Shown in pieces: positions 40,609-50,086 of a stretch of DNA of 64,000 nucleotides. The stretch spans positions 1 through 64,000 of the forward strand of contig JBLIMV010000006.1 of NCBI GenBank assembly GCA_047638395.1. The letters are read 5' to 3'. Origin of the DNA: CAXBCP01 sp047638395. Its GTDB lineage: Bacteria > Pseudomonadota > Alphaproteobacteria > MPNO01 > UBA830. The notes below the pieces were generated by a model. It was not told the origin of the DNA. It searched no databases and saw nothing but the letters and a program-made list of their open reading frames with translations. Position 1 is the stretch's first letter. Each line of letters begins with the position of its first letter. Position numbers and translations under genes: made by a program.

Positions 40609-42380
40609 CAAAACTGAAACCCCGCCTGAACCCAAAACCGTAACGGCGTCGAATTGAAATCGGCATGATTTCCCGAGGCACTCTTCTCTTCACTCTCAGT
40701 CAGTTGATAACCAACAGCAGCTCGTAGAAAGCCCGACGCACCTATGCGGGCATGCGCTGCGACGCCCACGCTCGCCAGATTGTCTGAAAAATTCTCCACA
40801 CCGCCGACCGAATTTTTGTCCTGACGGGTTAAACCATAATCAAAGAACGCCGCAACCTGCCAGGATGCACCGAGCACTGTCTTTTCAAAATCGTAGCGGA
40901 TGTCGGAGTTCAGTGTCAGGCACTGGTCCGCACTGGCTTCACCGACGGGGAAGCCGCGATTGCTGGTCGGACCACCCACGCTGCATCTAAAAAGCCCATC
41001 CAGATTCCGCGACGCAAGCTGTGCTTTACCGGTCAAAGAGCCCGAAAAATTGCCGTAAAGCCGTTGCAACCGACTGGCATGAACCTCAAGAACACTAAAA
41101 CCGCCTTCGGTATCGAAAAAATCAACGCCGCTGGTCACATCGACGTACCCGGCAAATCCAGTAACCGCAAAGGCGGTCACCGCCGTTGGAGACGAAAAAT
41201 CGCCATGTAGCGAAATCTCCACGACATCTACATTGCGGTCAAAATCTGCAGCACCATCACTTTTATCAGACGACACCGACCGTTCTGCCCGACCTGAAAC
41301 ATGGATTTTCTAATCCTGGAGCAACCACAAAGGGTAGGTCAGGTGGAGCCCGGCGATCGCACCCCAGCCACGTTGGTTTGCAGTGTCGTATTCTTTCCGC
41401 AGCCGGTAATCGAGAAAATTTCCTATCGCGCTGAATACAAATCCGTCATTCCCCACCGGAATAGATGCCTCAACACCGGCATATTTCTGGCTCCGACCCG
41501 ATGTCGATGCGACGAGGGAAAGCGCTTCATTCTGATGAACGGCATTATCGAAACTGCCCTGCACCGTTACACGGTCTTGGCCAGCACCGTAAAAACCAAA
41601 ATTGTCATAGCTAACAGCACCACGGGCGACATTGGTCTGGTAAATCTCGACACCAAGCCGTGCAGTCCCTGCTTTCGTGCCGGGATACAGGCGTGACCGC
41701 AAATGAACGCCTGGCAGGCTCTCCACAATCAGAAGTGCGCGTTCGTATTCTCTGCGGCGAATAGGCTCTCCGGTCTTCACAAATCTCGACAGAATTCTCC
41801 GAACATACTCAATGGACGTTGACCCGTTTGCCCGGTCGTCAATCTTGATACCGTCCTCATCGAGGTAGCCCTCAAGCACCAGCATCGTGATCGTGCCATC
41901 GATGATCTCTTGCGGTGGCACGACGACCTGCGCCGCAAAGTACCCTGACTCGTGATAAATTTCAGCGGCTGCGACGGCGGCATCAGCCAAGTCGTCAACC
42001 GTCAGTGGGCGACCAAAAAACGCCTGAACCCGCTCGGCCAGAGCGCTCCCGTCAAAAACCTTGTTGCCGACAAAATTGACACCCTGAATGGTGATAGCGA
42101 CCGGGCCAATGTCAGGGTCATGACCAAGATGCGGCAGATGCCGGCTGCGCTGCTGCTCGTCCGCCGTTATCGCATTGGCAGAGGGCGCAGAGATCCGGCC
42201 GGTCGAAAAATGTCTGAGCTGTTCCCCCGCATCCCGGACCGTCCGCTGTTGCGCCATCACCCCTTCCCCGATCAAAAGAAACGACAGACAAAGGATCGCA
42301 CCCACGAGACAATTCAGAGAACTGTTGTCGTGGCAGAACGCTATCGGGCTATTTCTTGCGTCCGGAAATACAGAGGTCAT
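40608..42380 (-). pseudogene. TpsB/ShlB-family two-partner-secretion transporter split by an in-frame amber codon
   Basis: Two reading segments (42380-41310 and 41309-40608) are in the same frame and separated only by TAG at 41310-41312; joined they give ~590 aa, the normal TpsB length. The first part has a signal peptide, a plug-like region, a ShlB-type POTRA (VAITIQGVNFVGNKVFDG...LVLEGYLDE) and the start of the barrel (ARGAVSYDNFGFYGAGQD). The second finishes the barrel and ends with the outer-membrane signature FWVQAGFQF. At the stop, LLQD-*-KIHVSG aligns with the family pattern where Gln usually stands, so CAG to TAG is the simplest change. It is either a recent pseudogene, a sequencing error, or a gene needing amber suppression. 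The 144-nt upstream gap is AT-rich. Confidence 0.8.
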
Positions 42381-42524
42381 AGATATTTTACGTTATTTAT
42401 TATTTATCGGACCGATTGAGGACATTATATGGGAATGAAGACGAAATCACGCATCGATCTAAAAGCAGGTTCTGAAAAGATTTCACTAATTCCAGAAATT
42501 TCGCTGACCGGATTCGCCTGAACC

Positions 42525-43130
42525 TCAAACCGCGGGCGGCGGCAGGTTCTTCGGCCCGCTGGTATCGCCGAAACCCATCGCAATCATCTCGTCGTAATAG
42601 GCCTTGTAGCCATTGGCCATCTTGTCCGGTGCACCGCGCTCGCGAAATACCTGTTCGTCCCATTTCCTGTCGATACCGTGCCCCAGAATCATACGGTTGA
42701 ACCAGTTCCAGCTGGAGCACACCGTGATCGCAATCGTGAGGTCTTCCTCGCTCCATCCGGCGCGGTAACAATCCTTCGCGTCGTCATCCGTCATCCGGTC
42801 CGGCGTCAGGGTCAGTTTACGGACATATTTCAGTACCGGTTTGAGCTTCTCATCCACCGGTGCGGTGTCGATATCATCCACCAGCTGCGGGAAAAGCGTT
42901 TCATCCACCCCGAGCGACATGCAGACGTTCTTGTGGGCGCCATAGCAAAAGTCACAGGCGTTCAGCAGCGAACAGAACGCGGCAATGATCTCCTTTTCTT
43001 CCTGGCTCGGCCCCGCCGGGTAGTTCATCAGCCGGTGAACAAACTCCATATAGGGCTCGAACAGATCCCACTTGGACATCTGTAACTGGGACATAGAAAT
43101 GATGCCGTCGTAACTCGGGAAATACGTCAT
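42525..43130 (-). CDS. AhpD-like/carboxymuconolactone decarboxylase-family protein
   Basis: 201 aa, all-helical. The redox motif Cys59-x2-Cys62-x3-His66 (ACDFCYGAHK) is that of AhpD and the 'peroxidase-related' CMD proteins, which reduce peroxides or act as disulfide relays. It is the last gene of the minus-strand cluster, 40 nt behind the DyP peroxidase, which fits a shared role in oxidative chemistry. Confidence 0.85.
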   Translation of the reverse strand: MTYFPSYDGIISMSQLQMSKWDLFEPYMEFVHRLMNYPAGPSQEEKEIIAAFCSLLNACDFCYGAHKNVCMSLGVDETLFPQLVDDIDTAPVDEKLKPVLKYVRKLTLTPDRMTDDDAKDCYRAGWSEEDLTIAITVCSSWNWFNRMILGHGIDRKWDEQVFRERGAPDKMANGYKAYYDEMIAMGFGDTSGPKNLPPPAV

Positions 43131-43170
43131 GCCGTGGTCTCCTCAAGCAAAAACCAGCCCTGATACGTCG

Positions 43171-44064
43171 CTAGATCGACAACGCAGAGAGGTCCAACCG
43201 CCCATCGGATACAGGCGGGCACCAGAAATAACTGCCGGAAACAGGGCGAGTGAACCGGAAAAGACCGTCGATAATTCCATCTTCCTGCCCCGTCATGCGT
43301 TTGAGTTGGGCTTCAAAAGCGTCAAACGATTTACCGAAGGAAACGAATACCAGACCTTCACCGGTCTCATCCGCCCATGGCATCGACCGCCGAACAACGA
43401 AAGCTTCCGGGTCAAAGCTTTCTTGGGCGGTACGTTTTACATGCGCTGATTCAGGTGCTTCGTCGAATTCCTCATTGTCACTCATATGCCGGCCGAAGAT
43501 GTTGTCACGATCTCCCTCGGACAGGCTCTGCAAATGATCGAGATCGTGAATCCATTTCTGGACACCAACAAAACTGGACCCGTCAACTCCTGCGCCTGCG
43601 CCCTGCACAATGGCCGCCTCCACGGCATCATCACCATCGGGGTTTTCGGTACCGTCTTCGTATCCGCTGAGATCGCGGCCGATCTCCTTGCTGATATTGA
43701 ATTTAAAACCATCTACCAGCCGACTGCGCTCAAAAGCGGCCGACAACTGCGCCGTGACCGACCGGCCCAGATGAGTGATTTCGCCACGGTCTGTGCCCCT
43801 GATCCAGCACCAGACATCCGCCTGGGTGGATGGAACTTCAACGCCCGGGCCGCTCATCGCTGGAAAGGCTCGCATTCCGGGCACAGAACCCTTCAAAGTA
43901 CTGACAAGACCGGAACCTATTCCAATTACCATCTCCGCCCCCGGCTTCCGGGCAGCAAGATCGCGAAGCACCGACGCAGGGTCAGAATCAGGAAGCAAGT
44001 TAAATTCGAGATAACGGGATAGATTCGGGAGATCAGCCAGTATTCCCGCCTGGGAAGTACTCAT
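43171..44064 (-). CDS. DyP-type heme peroxidase
   Basis: 297 aa. It has the GxxDG motif with catalytic Asp137 (GYEDGTENP), proximal heme ligand His208 (ESAHVKRT) and the distal Arg in VVRRSMPW (~225/226). No Tat or Sec signal is seen, so it is cytosolic, like the YfeX-type class B enzymes. It oxidises dyes, porphyrins or phenolics with H2O2. It lies between a VOC protein and an AhpD-like protein in the same direction. Confidence 0.93.
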   Translation of the reverse strand: MSTSQAGILADLPNLSRYLEFNLLPDSDPASVLRDLAARKPGAEMVIGIGSGLVSTLKGSVPGMRAFPAMSGPGVEVPSTQADVWCWIRGTDRGEITHLGRSVTAQLSAAFERSRLVDGFKFNISKEIGRDLSGYEDGTENPDGDDAVEAAIVQGAGAGVDGSSFVGVQKWIHDLDHLQSLSEGDRDNIFGRHMSDNEEFDEAPESAHVKRTAQESFDPEAFVVRRSMPWADETGEGLVFVSFGKSFDAFEAQLKRMTGQEDGIIDGLFRFTRPVSGSYFWCPPVSDGRLDLSALSI

Positions 44065-44154
44065 TTCAGATATTCCTCACGAAATTCATATGATGTTTGT
44101 GTAGTCCGCGATCCCGAGCCGATCAACGCGGCCCAATGACTCATCCACTAAGGA

Positions 44155-44598
44155 TTAAACACCCAAACCAGCGGCATCGACGGGAACAAAATTGTCGTTG
44201 GTCACGCCTTCGGCCGCGGAATCGAAGGCAAGTTCAACCTGAACGCCGTTCGGATCGAGAAAGAAAACCTGTACAAGACGTCCACCGCCAGCAAGGCATT
44301 TGCGATACGTTACGCCATGGTCGGCCAGCGTCTGCTCCGTCTGCGACAGTTTGTGTGCCGACAGGCCGATGTGATCGAGGCCTTCTCCGCGGCCCGACGC
44401 GATCGTGCGCGGATCGCCCCCCGGATCACTGAGAGACAGATGCACGATCGGCACCTCGCCGCAATACAGCCAATAGCCGTGAGAATCGAAAGGCGGCCGA
44501 AAACCGATTTCAAGACCGACCACATCGACGAAGAAATCCTTGGTTTCCTCCATCTGAACGGTGCGGATGTTGATGTGATTGAGTTCCTTGATCGCCAT
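44155..44598 (-). CDS. VOC-superfamily (glyoxalase/extradiol dioxygenase-like) protein
   Basis: 147 aa. It has two beta-alpha-beta-beta-beta modules: the first begins KELNHINIRTVQMEETKDFF, the second has GEGLDHIGLSAHKLS and ends VQVFFLDPNGVQVELAF. Metal ligands are probably His in LNHINI, His in LDHIGL and Glu in VQVELAF. VOC proteins include glyoxalases, epimerases and ring-cleavage enzymes; the reaction cannot be fixed from sequence. It lies 104 nt after the last TauE copy and 90 nt before DyP. Confidence 0.85.
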   Translation of the reverse strand: MAIKELNHINIRTVQMEETKDFFVDVVGLEIGFRPPFDSHGYWLYCGEVPIVHLSLSDPGGDPRTIASGRGEGLDHIGLSAHKLSQTEQTLADHGVTYRKCLAGGGRLVQVFFLDPNGVQVELAFDSAAEGVTNDNFVPVDAAGLGV

Positions 44599-44702
44599 GT
44601 CAAATCTCCAATTACGGCATTTCTTCAGCGCGCCTGGCTGTCAGTCTATTCCTGAATTCTGACCGCTGTCTCGCGATCAGGCAAGACACCGCACATTTAC
44701 CG

Positions 44703-45443
44703 CTACAGCACCGCAATGATCAGAGACAGCACGGCAATTCCGCCGAGGGTCAGATTGCGGAACTGTGCGTCGGACGCATGGGCGAACAGACGCATTCCCG
44801 CCCAGCAGGCGAGGGTAAACGGTACAAACAGCACGGCGGCCAGCATCAGCAACTCAAACGAAATCAGTCCTGAGACCGCATAGGAGATAATGGCCCCCAG
44901 CTGCACCAACAGGCCAAAGACCAGAAAGTTTGCGCGTTGTTCCGCGGCGGTGCCGGGCCCCGACAGCAGATACAGAAAGACCGGCGGGCCACCCATCGAA
45001 ACCGACCCCGTGATCAGGCCGCCCATACTGCCGACGCCGATCCGGATCGGCAGGCCCCGCGGGCCGCGATAGCGCCAGCCGGACAGCAATAACAGCGATA
45101 GCACAATCGACGTTCCCGCCACGATGCGGCGCATCAGATCTTCATCGACGGCGATAAGCACCCAGGCACCCAGCGGGGTCATGACCATTGCCGCAAGCCC
45201 GACCGGCAGCATGCGGCGCCAGTCGGCGTGCGGCAATGCACCCGGCATCACCTGAATGTTGCTGATAAGGTTGAGCAGGATAATGACCGGCACGCCTTCA
45301 CGTGCACCGAGGATCAGCGCCACCACAGGTGCCGTGATGAAATTTGCGCCGGCTCCGCCATTGAAACCCCGCACAAGCCCGGAGGCGATAAAGGCACCAA
45401 CGATCGCCGCAATTTCCCAAACCGAGAGTTCTTGAAAGATCAT
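44703..45443 (-). CDS. TauE/SafE-family transporter, copy 1 of 3 in tandem
   Basis: 246 aa, about eight membrane segments in two repeats. The first repeat has FIASGLVRGFNGGAGANFIT and the second GSMGGLITGSVSMGGPPVFL, the paired glycine-rich signatures of the family. Members export sulfite or organic sulfonates/acids. It is 9 nt behind copy 2 on the minus strand and lies in an operon headed by an ornithine-cyclodeaminase-like enzyme. It is the most divergent of the three (N instead of the usual FxGFGSAL in repeat 1). Confidence 0.87.
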   Translation of the reverse strand: MIFQELSVWEIAAIVGAFIASGLVRGFNGGAGANFITAPVVALILGAREGVPVIILLNLISNIQVMPGALPHADWRRMLPVGLAAMVMTPLGAWVLIAVDEDLMRRIVAGTSIVLSLLLLSGWRYRGPRGLPIRIGVGSMGGLITGSVSMGGPPVFLYLLSGPGTAAEQRANFLVFGLLVQLGAIISYAVSGLISFELLMLAAVLFVPFTLACWAGMRLFAHASDAQFRNLTLGGIAVLSLIIAVL

Positions 45444-45452
45444 ACCCGCAAC

Positions 45453-46193
45453 CTACAGGAACAGCGTGGCAATGCCGATCACCATCAGAAACATTAAGGC
45501 AATCCGCCGGAAATTTGTTTCAGACACTTTTGCAAACAGGTTCTGGCCGATCCACATGCCCGTCATCAGGGTTGGCATGATCAACAGGCAGGCGCCGATA
45601 ATCTGGGCAACCAGCAAGCCGCCGATCCAGTACATCACCATGGCCACGGTCTGCACAAAGATGAAATACAGAATGATTGCAGCGCGGTTCTGTGCCGCAT
45701 TAAACGGCCCGGCCATCAGGAAAGTGACAACGGGCGGCCCGCCGACTGACGCCGCCCCCGTGATAAACCCGCCGATGAGTCCGACCGTTCCCATGATCCA
45801 GCCATTGATCTTGCCGGTATATCGCCACCCCCGCATCATCATGAAGGCGAAGAAGATGATGAGGACAGATATAGCCTTGCGGAGTACATCGGGATCCTCC
45901 GTCGCCAACACCCACGCACCAACAGGAATGGTGAAACAGCCTGCGATTGATAGTGGTGCGACGCGCGCCCATTCGACATCCTGCAATGCCCGCGGCAGAA
46001 GCTGAACGCTGGTAACCAGATGAACGGCGGTAACCACCGGGACGGCAACCTGCGGGCCAAGAAAGGCAGATGCCACAGGCACGATTATCAGCGCGGAGCC
46101 AAAACCCGAAAACCCGCGCATAACGCCGGCAATAAAGGCGACGGCGGCAATCGCCGACGCTTCAACAATTGAAATATCCGGCCAGAATTCCAA
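45453..46193 (-). CDS. TauE/SafE-family transporter, copy 2 of 3 in tandem
   Basis: 246 aa from a TTG at 46193 (LEFWPDISIVEAS), chosen because the longer frame runs through the 3' end of copy 3 and has no transmembrane pattern. The signatures are VMRGFSGFGSALIIVPVA (repeat 1) and GGFITGAASVGGPPVVTFL (repeat 2). About eight membrane segments. It is 10 nt behind copy 3, with which it shares the repeat-1 sequence RGF(S/A)GFGSAL. Confidence 0.85.
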   Translation of the reverse strand: MEFWPDISIVEASAIAAVAFIAGVMRGFSGFGSALIIVPVASAFLGPQVAVPVVTAVHLVTSVQLLPRALQDVEWARVAPLSIAGCFTIPVGAWVLATEDPDVLRKAISVLIIFFAFMMMRGWRYTGKINGWIMGTVGLIGGFITGAASVGGPPVVTFLMAGPFNAAQNRAAIILYFIFVQTVAMVMYWIGGLLVAQIIGACLLIMPTLMTGMWIGQNLFAKVSETNFRRIALMFLMVIGIATLFL

Positions 46194-46203
46194 GAAACAG
46201 CTT

Positions 46204-46953
46204 TCACGCAAAAAGTGTCGAGAGACCGATAGCAAGAAGGAACGCAAGCGCGATACGTCGGTAAAGCTGGTCGGACGCTTTGCCAAACCACTTCTCCCCG
46301 ATCCACGTCCCCAACACAATGGTCGGCAACATCGGCAAGGCGACCCACAGCGTTTTGGCCGTCATCAGTCCGCCAAACGAGTAGACAAGTAACGCCACGG
46401 CCTGCGTGAACAGAAAATAGAGGATGATGGCAGCCCGATTGCGTGCCGCGCTCTCGGGCCCGGCCAACAGAAACATGATCACTGCAGGGCCACCAGCCGC
46501 CGCGGCACCCGAAATAAACCCGCCCAGACCCCCTGCAATTGCGCTGAAAAGCGGCTTCACACTGCCTTTGTAGCGCCAGCCGATCAGCATCAATACGGCG
46601 AAAACGATCACCGTCACCGATATCGATCGCCTGATAATCTCGGGGTCGACCACGAAAAGAAGCCAGGCACCGATGGGAATGCCGATCGCGCCGCCAATCG
46701 ATAGCGGCACAACAGTCGACCAGTTCGCGCTGTTCCAGGCCTTCGGCACCAGTTGGAGACTTGTGACCAGCATAACGATCAGGATCGCCGGGATCGCAAC
46801 CCGCGGGCCGACCGCCAGTGCAAGGACCGGCGCGATAGTCAGCGCCGAACCGAACCCGGCGAACCCGCGCATCAGCCCTGCCACGAAGGCTGTTCCAACA
46901 ACGAACATCGTATCGATGGTCGTCAGTTCATAGTGTTGCTGTAGCCATTCCAC
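46204..46953 (-). CDS. TauE/SafE-family transporter, copy 3 of 3 in tandem
   Basis: 249 aa. Repeat 1 is LMRGFAGFGSALTIAPVL and repeat 2 is GGFISGAAAAGGPAVIMFL; about eight membrane segments. It starts 2 nt after the stop of the cyclodeaminase-like gene, so it is translated in the same operon. Copies 2 and 3 are close relatives, suggesting duplication, while copy 1 is older. Whether the three form a complex or carry different substrates is unknown. Confidence 0.88.
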   Translation of the reverse strand: MEWLQQHYELTTIDTMFVVGTAFVAGLMRGFAGFGSALTIAPVLALAVGPRVAIPAILIVMLVTSLQLVPKAWNSANWSTVVPLSIGGAIGIPIGAWLLFVVDPEIIRRSISVTVIVFAVLMLIGWRYKGSVKPLFSAIAGGLGGFISGAAAAGGPAVIMFLLAGPESAARNRAAIILYFLFTQAVALLVYSFGGLMTAKTLWVALPMLPTIVLGTWIGEKWFGKASDQLYRRIALAFLLAIGLSTLFA

Positions 46954-46955
46954 GA

Positions 46956-48014
46956 TCAGGTCAGATCTATCTCGGTTCCACGGCCTTCTTCACGGGCACG
47001 CCTGTAGGCCGTCATCGCAATCGCCATTTCGGAAACACCCGTGCCGTTATTGTTTTTATGATACGTGATCTGGTCACCGGTCGTCCGGCCCGGATGCCGC
47101 CCGGTCGCGAGATCACCCAGTTCGTTCACATCGTCAATACCGATCAGCCCCGCCTTGATGGGGCCGTACAGATCACCCTGTTCCTCGCTCACCATGGATT
47201 CTTTTAGGTTGGTAACGATAACGTCGGCACGCACCGCCGTATTGTCGTCAATCTCCCGCCGGGCTTTCTTCAGGAAGCCACCTTCGACGAGCTGCTTGTT
47301 ACTTCCGATGATGCCCGTCACATGCTGGCCGGCGCTAAGCCGGTTGCCGTCGAAAAGTTCAACATTGGTGTTGGTCGCGCATAACACGACATCGACATCC
47401 TCAACCAGCGTATCGGGCGACTCTACCGGCTCGATCTCTATATCGAACTGCGGGCCATACTTGTCGGCGAAACGGCGGCGGTTGTCAGGATCGCGGCTGT
47501 AGATTTTTACATGTTCGATTGTCGGGCGTTCCGTTTTGAGCGCCAGGAGCTGGTTTGCTGCCTGACCGCCGGATCCGAAGAGCCCGACAGTGCGCGCATC
47601 TTTGCGTACAAGGTGGCGAAACCCGACCCCACTGGTCGCCGCGGTGCGAAAGGCCATCAGACTGGTCGGCCCGATGGTTTTCTCATCGATCTCACCGAAC
47701 ATTACCGCCAGCAATTGCGCCGTGGTCGAATCGTGAAGGACGTGCACCGGATGCTCGCGGTGGTCGTAGCGCTGATTGGCGCCTTCCTGCACAACCAGCT
47801 CCGCTCGGACCTGCGCACCCATCACTCCAAGAGCATGTACACCACCGGGAAAGTTCGACACACGGACGCCCGCGGGCGAATGAACTCGGCGCCGGGGCCC
47901 GTTAATCACCGGATATTCCGTCGATTCCCGGTATCCCTGCTCAATTGCATCGATGACCTCTTTCATCGACACAATGCCCTGTAGATCGGCCGGCTTTAGA
48001 ATCAGAACGCCCAT
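46956..48014 (-). CDS. ornithine cyclodeaminase/mu-crystallin family enzyme
   Basis: 352 aa. The Rossmann fold has TVGLFGSGGQAANQLLALKT (NAD(P)-binding loop, ~143-160); the N-terminal substrate half has VHALGVMGAQVRAE and a Lys/Arg-rich pocket; CATNTNVELFDG and VTGIIGSNKQ follow. The family includes ornithine cyclodeaminase, alanine dehydrogenase, ketimine reductase and lysine/tauropine-type dehydrogenases, so the exact substrate is open. It heads an operon with three TauE/SafE carriers, hinting that its product, or a sulfonated amino-acid derivative, is exported (inference). Confidence 0.85.
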   Translation of the reverse strand: MGVLILKPADLQGIVSMKEVIDAIEQGYRESTEYPVINGPRRRVHSPAGVRVSNFPGGVHALGVMGAQVRAELVVQEGANQRYDHREHPVHVLHDSTTAQLLAVMFGEIDEKTIGPTSLMAFRTAATSGVGFRHLVRKDARTVGLFGSGGQAANQLLALKTERPTIEHVKIYSRDPDNRRRFADKYGPQFDIEIEPVESPDTLVEDVDVVLCATNTNVELFDGNRLSAGQHVTGIIGSNKQLVEGGFLKKARREIDDNTAVRADVIVTNLKESMVSEEQGDLYGPIKAGLIGIDDVNELGDLATGRHPGRTTGDQITYHKNNNGTGVSEMAIAMTAYRRAREEGRGTEIDLT

Positions 48015-48178
48015 ATCGCTATATTCCTCTCGGTCTTTTTCTGGACATTGGCCGCTGGCGGGCGGGCCGTCAATTAACGCGATGTCTGGCGATTACCCCT
48101 TCCCCGGTGCGGCGGGTTTAACGCTCAGCCAAATCGGATTACTCTGCGCCCTATAGCGTCCTCGGAGAAAGATTTTTA

Positions 48179-49312
48179 ATGACGGCGGCATCGGAGTGGA
48201 TGACCACGACCCAGACTGGCAACGGCCTGGAAATCCGGCTGACCGGGGACTGGACCCTCGACACTGCAGAGCGCATAGACGCATCCATCACCGCCCTGAC
48301 CAGCGCCCCCACAGGCAACACCGTTATCGATGCCGCGCCGATTGACCGGATGGACACCACGGGCGCCTGGATGGTCGAGAAAATTCGCCGACGCCTGGCG
48401 ACGCCCGATCTCTCTGTGGAAATTCGCGGTATCCACCCCAATCATCAACTACTCGTCGACCGCTTACACGCCCTGACCGGTGAGCCGGCACCGGAACCCA
48501 CACGTTACAGCGCCCTGTCGCTCGTTGCAGAACATACAGGCCGTGCGACCGTCGACGCGGTTCGCGAAGGCTGCGACCTGCTGAATTTTCTGGGACTTGC
48601 GACCGTTACCACGGCCAGAACCGCAATATCGCCGCGTCGTTTCAGGGTGACCGCCTTTGTTCATCATCTGGAACAGGTCGGGCTGAATGCTCTGCCGATC
48701 GTCGGAATGCTGTCCTTCCTGATCGGCGTCGTCCTCGCCTATCAGGGAGCGGACCAGCTTCGTCAGTTCGGCGCAGAGATTTTTACGGTAAACCTTCTGG
48801 GCATATCGATCCTGCGCGAGATGGGCATTCTGCTGACCGCCATTATCGTGGCCGGGCGATCAGGCAGCGCGTTTGCCGCACAGATCGGCACCATGCAGGT
48901 AAACGAGGAAATCGACGCGATGCGTACCATCGGGCTCGACCCGATGGAGGTACTGGTGCTGCCCCGCACCCTCGCCCTGCTGGTCGCGATGCCACTGCTT
49001 GCCGTCTATGCCGACCTGATGGGACTGGCCGGCGGCGCACTGATGGCCGTCGTTTCACTCGACATCACGTTTACCCAGTTCACGGAACGGCTAAAGGACG
49101 TCGTACCGATCTGGGCCTTCTGGGTTGGAATCATAAAGGCCCCATTTTTCGGCGTCGCAATTGCCCTTGTCGGCTGCCGCGAAGGGCTCAAAGTGCGCGG
49201 CAGTGCGGATAGTGTCGGCCGCCAGACGACGCGCGCCGTCGTCATCTCTATTTTCCTGGTCATCATCATCGATGCCATGTTTTCGATCTTCTTCTCCGCG
49301 GTCGGGGTATAG
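48179..49312 (+). CDS. mlaE: MlaE-type ABC permease with N-terminal STAS domain
   Basis: 377 aa. Residues ~8-105 form a STAS-like domain (GNGLEIRLTGDWTLDTAERI, DTTGAWMV), a function that in E. coli is a separate protein, MlaB. The permease domain (~150-377) has the MlaE signatures FLIGVVLAYQGADQLRQFGAE, VAGRSGSAFAAQIGTMQVNEEIDAM and LPRTLALLVAMPLL. It is the inner-membrane core of a system that moves phospholipids between the membranes. A ggaga ribosome site precedes the ATG. It is the first gene of a four-gene operon. Confidence 0.93.
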   Translation: MTAASEWMTTTQTGNGLEIRLTGDWTLDTAERIDASITALTSAPTGNTVIDAAPIDRMDTTGAWMVEKIRRRLATPDLSVEIRGIHPNHQLLVDRLHALTGEPAPEPTRYSALSLVAEHTGRATVDAVREGCDLLNFLGLATVTTARTAISPRRFRVTAFVHHLEQVGLNALPIVGMLSFLIGVVLAYQGADQLRQFGAEIFTVNLLGISILREMGILLTAIIVAGRSGSAFAAQIGTMQVNEEIDAMRTIGLDPMEVLVLPRTLALLVAMPLLAVYADLMGLAGGALMAVVSLDITFTQFTERLKDVVPIWAFWVGIIKAPFFGVAIALVGCREGLKVRGSADSVGRQTTRAVVISIFLVIIIDAMFSIFFSAVGV

Positions 49313-49315
49313 GCA

Positions 49316-50086
49316 GTGACCAACGAACCCGCCATCAGCATCCGCGGCCTGCGGACCCAGTTCGGCCAAAGCGTCATCCATGACGGTGTCGATCTGGATA
49401 TCATCCGCGGAGAAGTGATGGGCGTTGTCGGTGCATCGGGGACCGGCAAGTCGGTTCTGATGCGGGCGGTGATCGGCCTGATCACGCCGACAGCAGGCAC
49501 GATCCGCATTTTCGGCCAGGACAGGGCCGCTATGTCAGCCGCCGAACTCAACGCAGCCGAGAAACGCTACGGCGTTCTATTCCAGAACGGCGCATTGTTT
49601 TCATCGTTGACCGTGGCCCAGAATGTGATGGTGCCGTTGAAGGAACATACCGACATGTCATCAGCGCTGATGGCTGAAATTGCGGCCTATAAAATTGCGA
49701 TGTCGGGGTTGCCGCATGATGCCTGTACCAAATACCCGTCGGAGCTTTCGGGCGGCATGCGGAAACGGGCCGGCCTCGCGCGGGCACTGGCGCTCGACCC
49801 TGAAATCCTTTTCCTCGACGAACCGACTGCCGGCCTGGACCCTATCGGTGCCGCAGCTTTCGATGAACTTATTGGCGATCTGCAGAAAACGCTCGGGCTT
49901 ACCGTGGTGATGGTTACCCATGACCTCGACAGCCTGTTCGCCATTTGCGACCGGGTCGCCGTTCTGGTCGACAAACATGCTATTGTCGGCACAATTCAGG
50001 AGTTGGCAGAAAATCCACACCCCTGGATACACGACTATTTCCACGGCCCCAGATCCCGGGCCGCAATTGTGAGCGGAGGCGAGTAA
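49316..50086 (+). CDS. mlaF: MlaF-type ABC transporter ATPase
   Basis: 256 aa from the GTG at 49316. Walker A is GASGTGKSVLMRA (Lys45), the signature is ELSGGMRKRAGLARAL, Walker B is ILFLDEPTAGLDP, and a switch His follows (VTHDLDSL). It powers lipid transport with MlaE and MlaD. It begins 3 nt after mlaE, and its TAA overlaps the mlaD ATG (TAATG). Confidence 0.95.
   Translation: MTNEPAISIRGLRTQFGQSVIHDGVDLDIIRGEVMGVVGASGTGKSVLMRAVIGLITPTAGTIRIFGQDRAAMSAAELNAAEKRYGVLFQNGALFSSLTVAQNVMVPLKEHTDMSSALMAEIAAYKIAMSGLPHDACTKYPSELSGGMRKRAGLARALALDPEILFLDEPTAGLDPIGAAAFDELIGDLQKTLGLTVVMVTHDLDSLFAICDRVAVLVDKHAIVGTIQELAENPHPWIHDYFHGPRSRAAIVSGGE

Noticed and set aside
42429..42521. 30-codon ORF (MGMKTKSRIDL...) in the AT-rich gap before the TpsB gene
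   Set aside because: No ribosome site or recognisable homology; it lies antisense to the probable TpsB promoter region.
43171..43205. DyP C-terminus (DGRLDLSALSI) slightly like an encapsulin cargo-loading peptide
   Set aside because: No encapsulin gene in the window, and the similarity is only a few hydrophobic positions.
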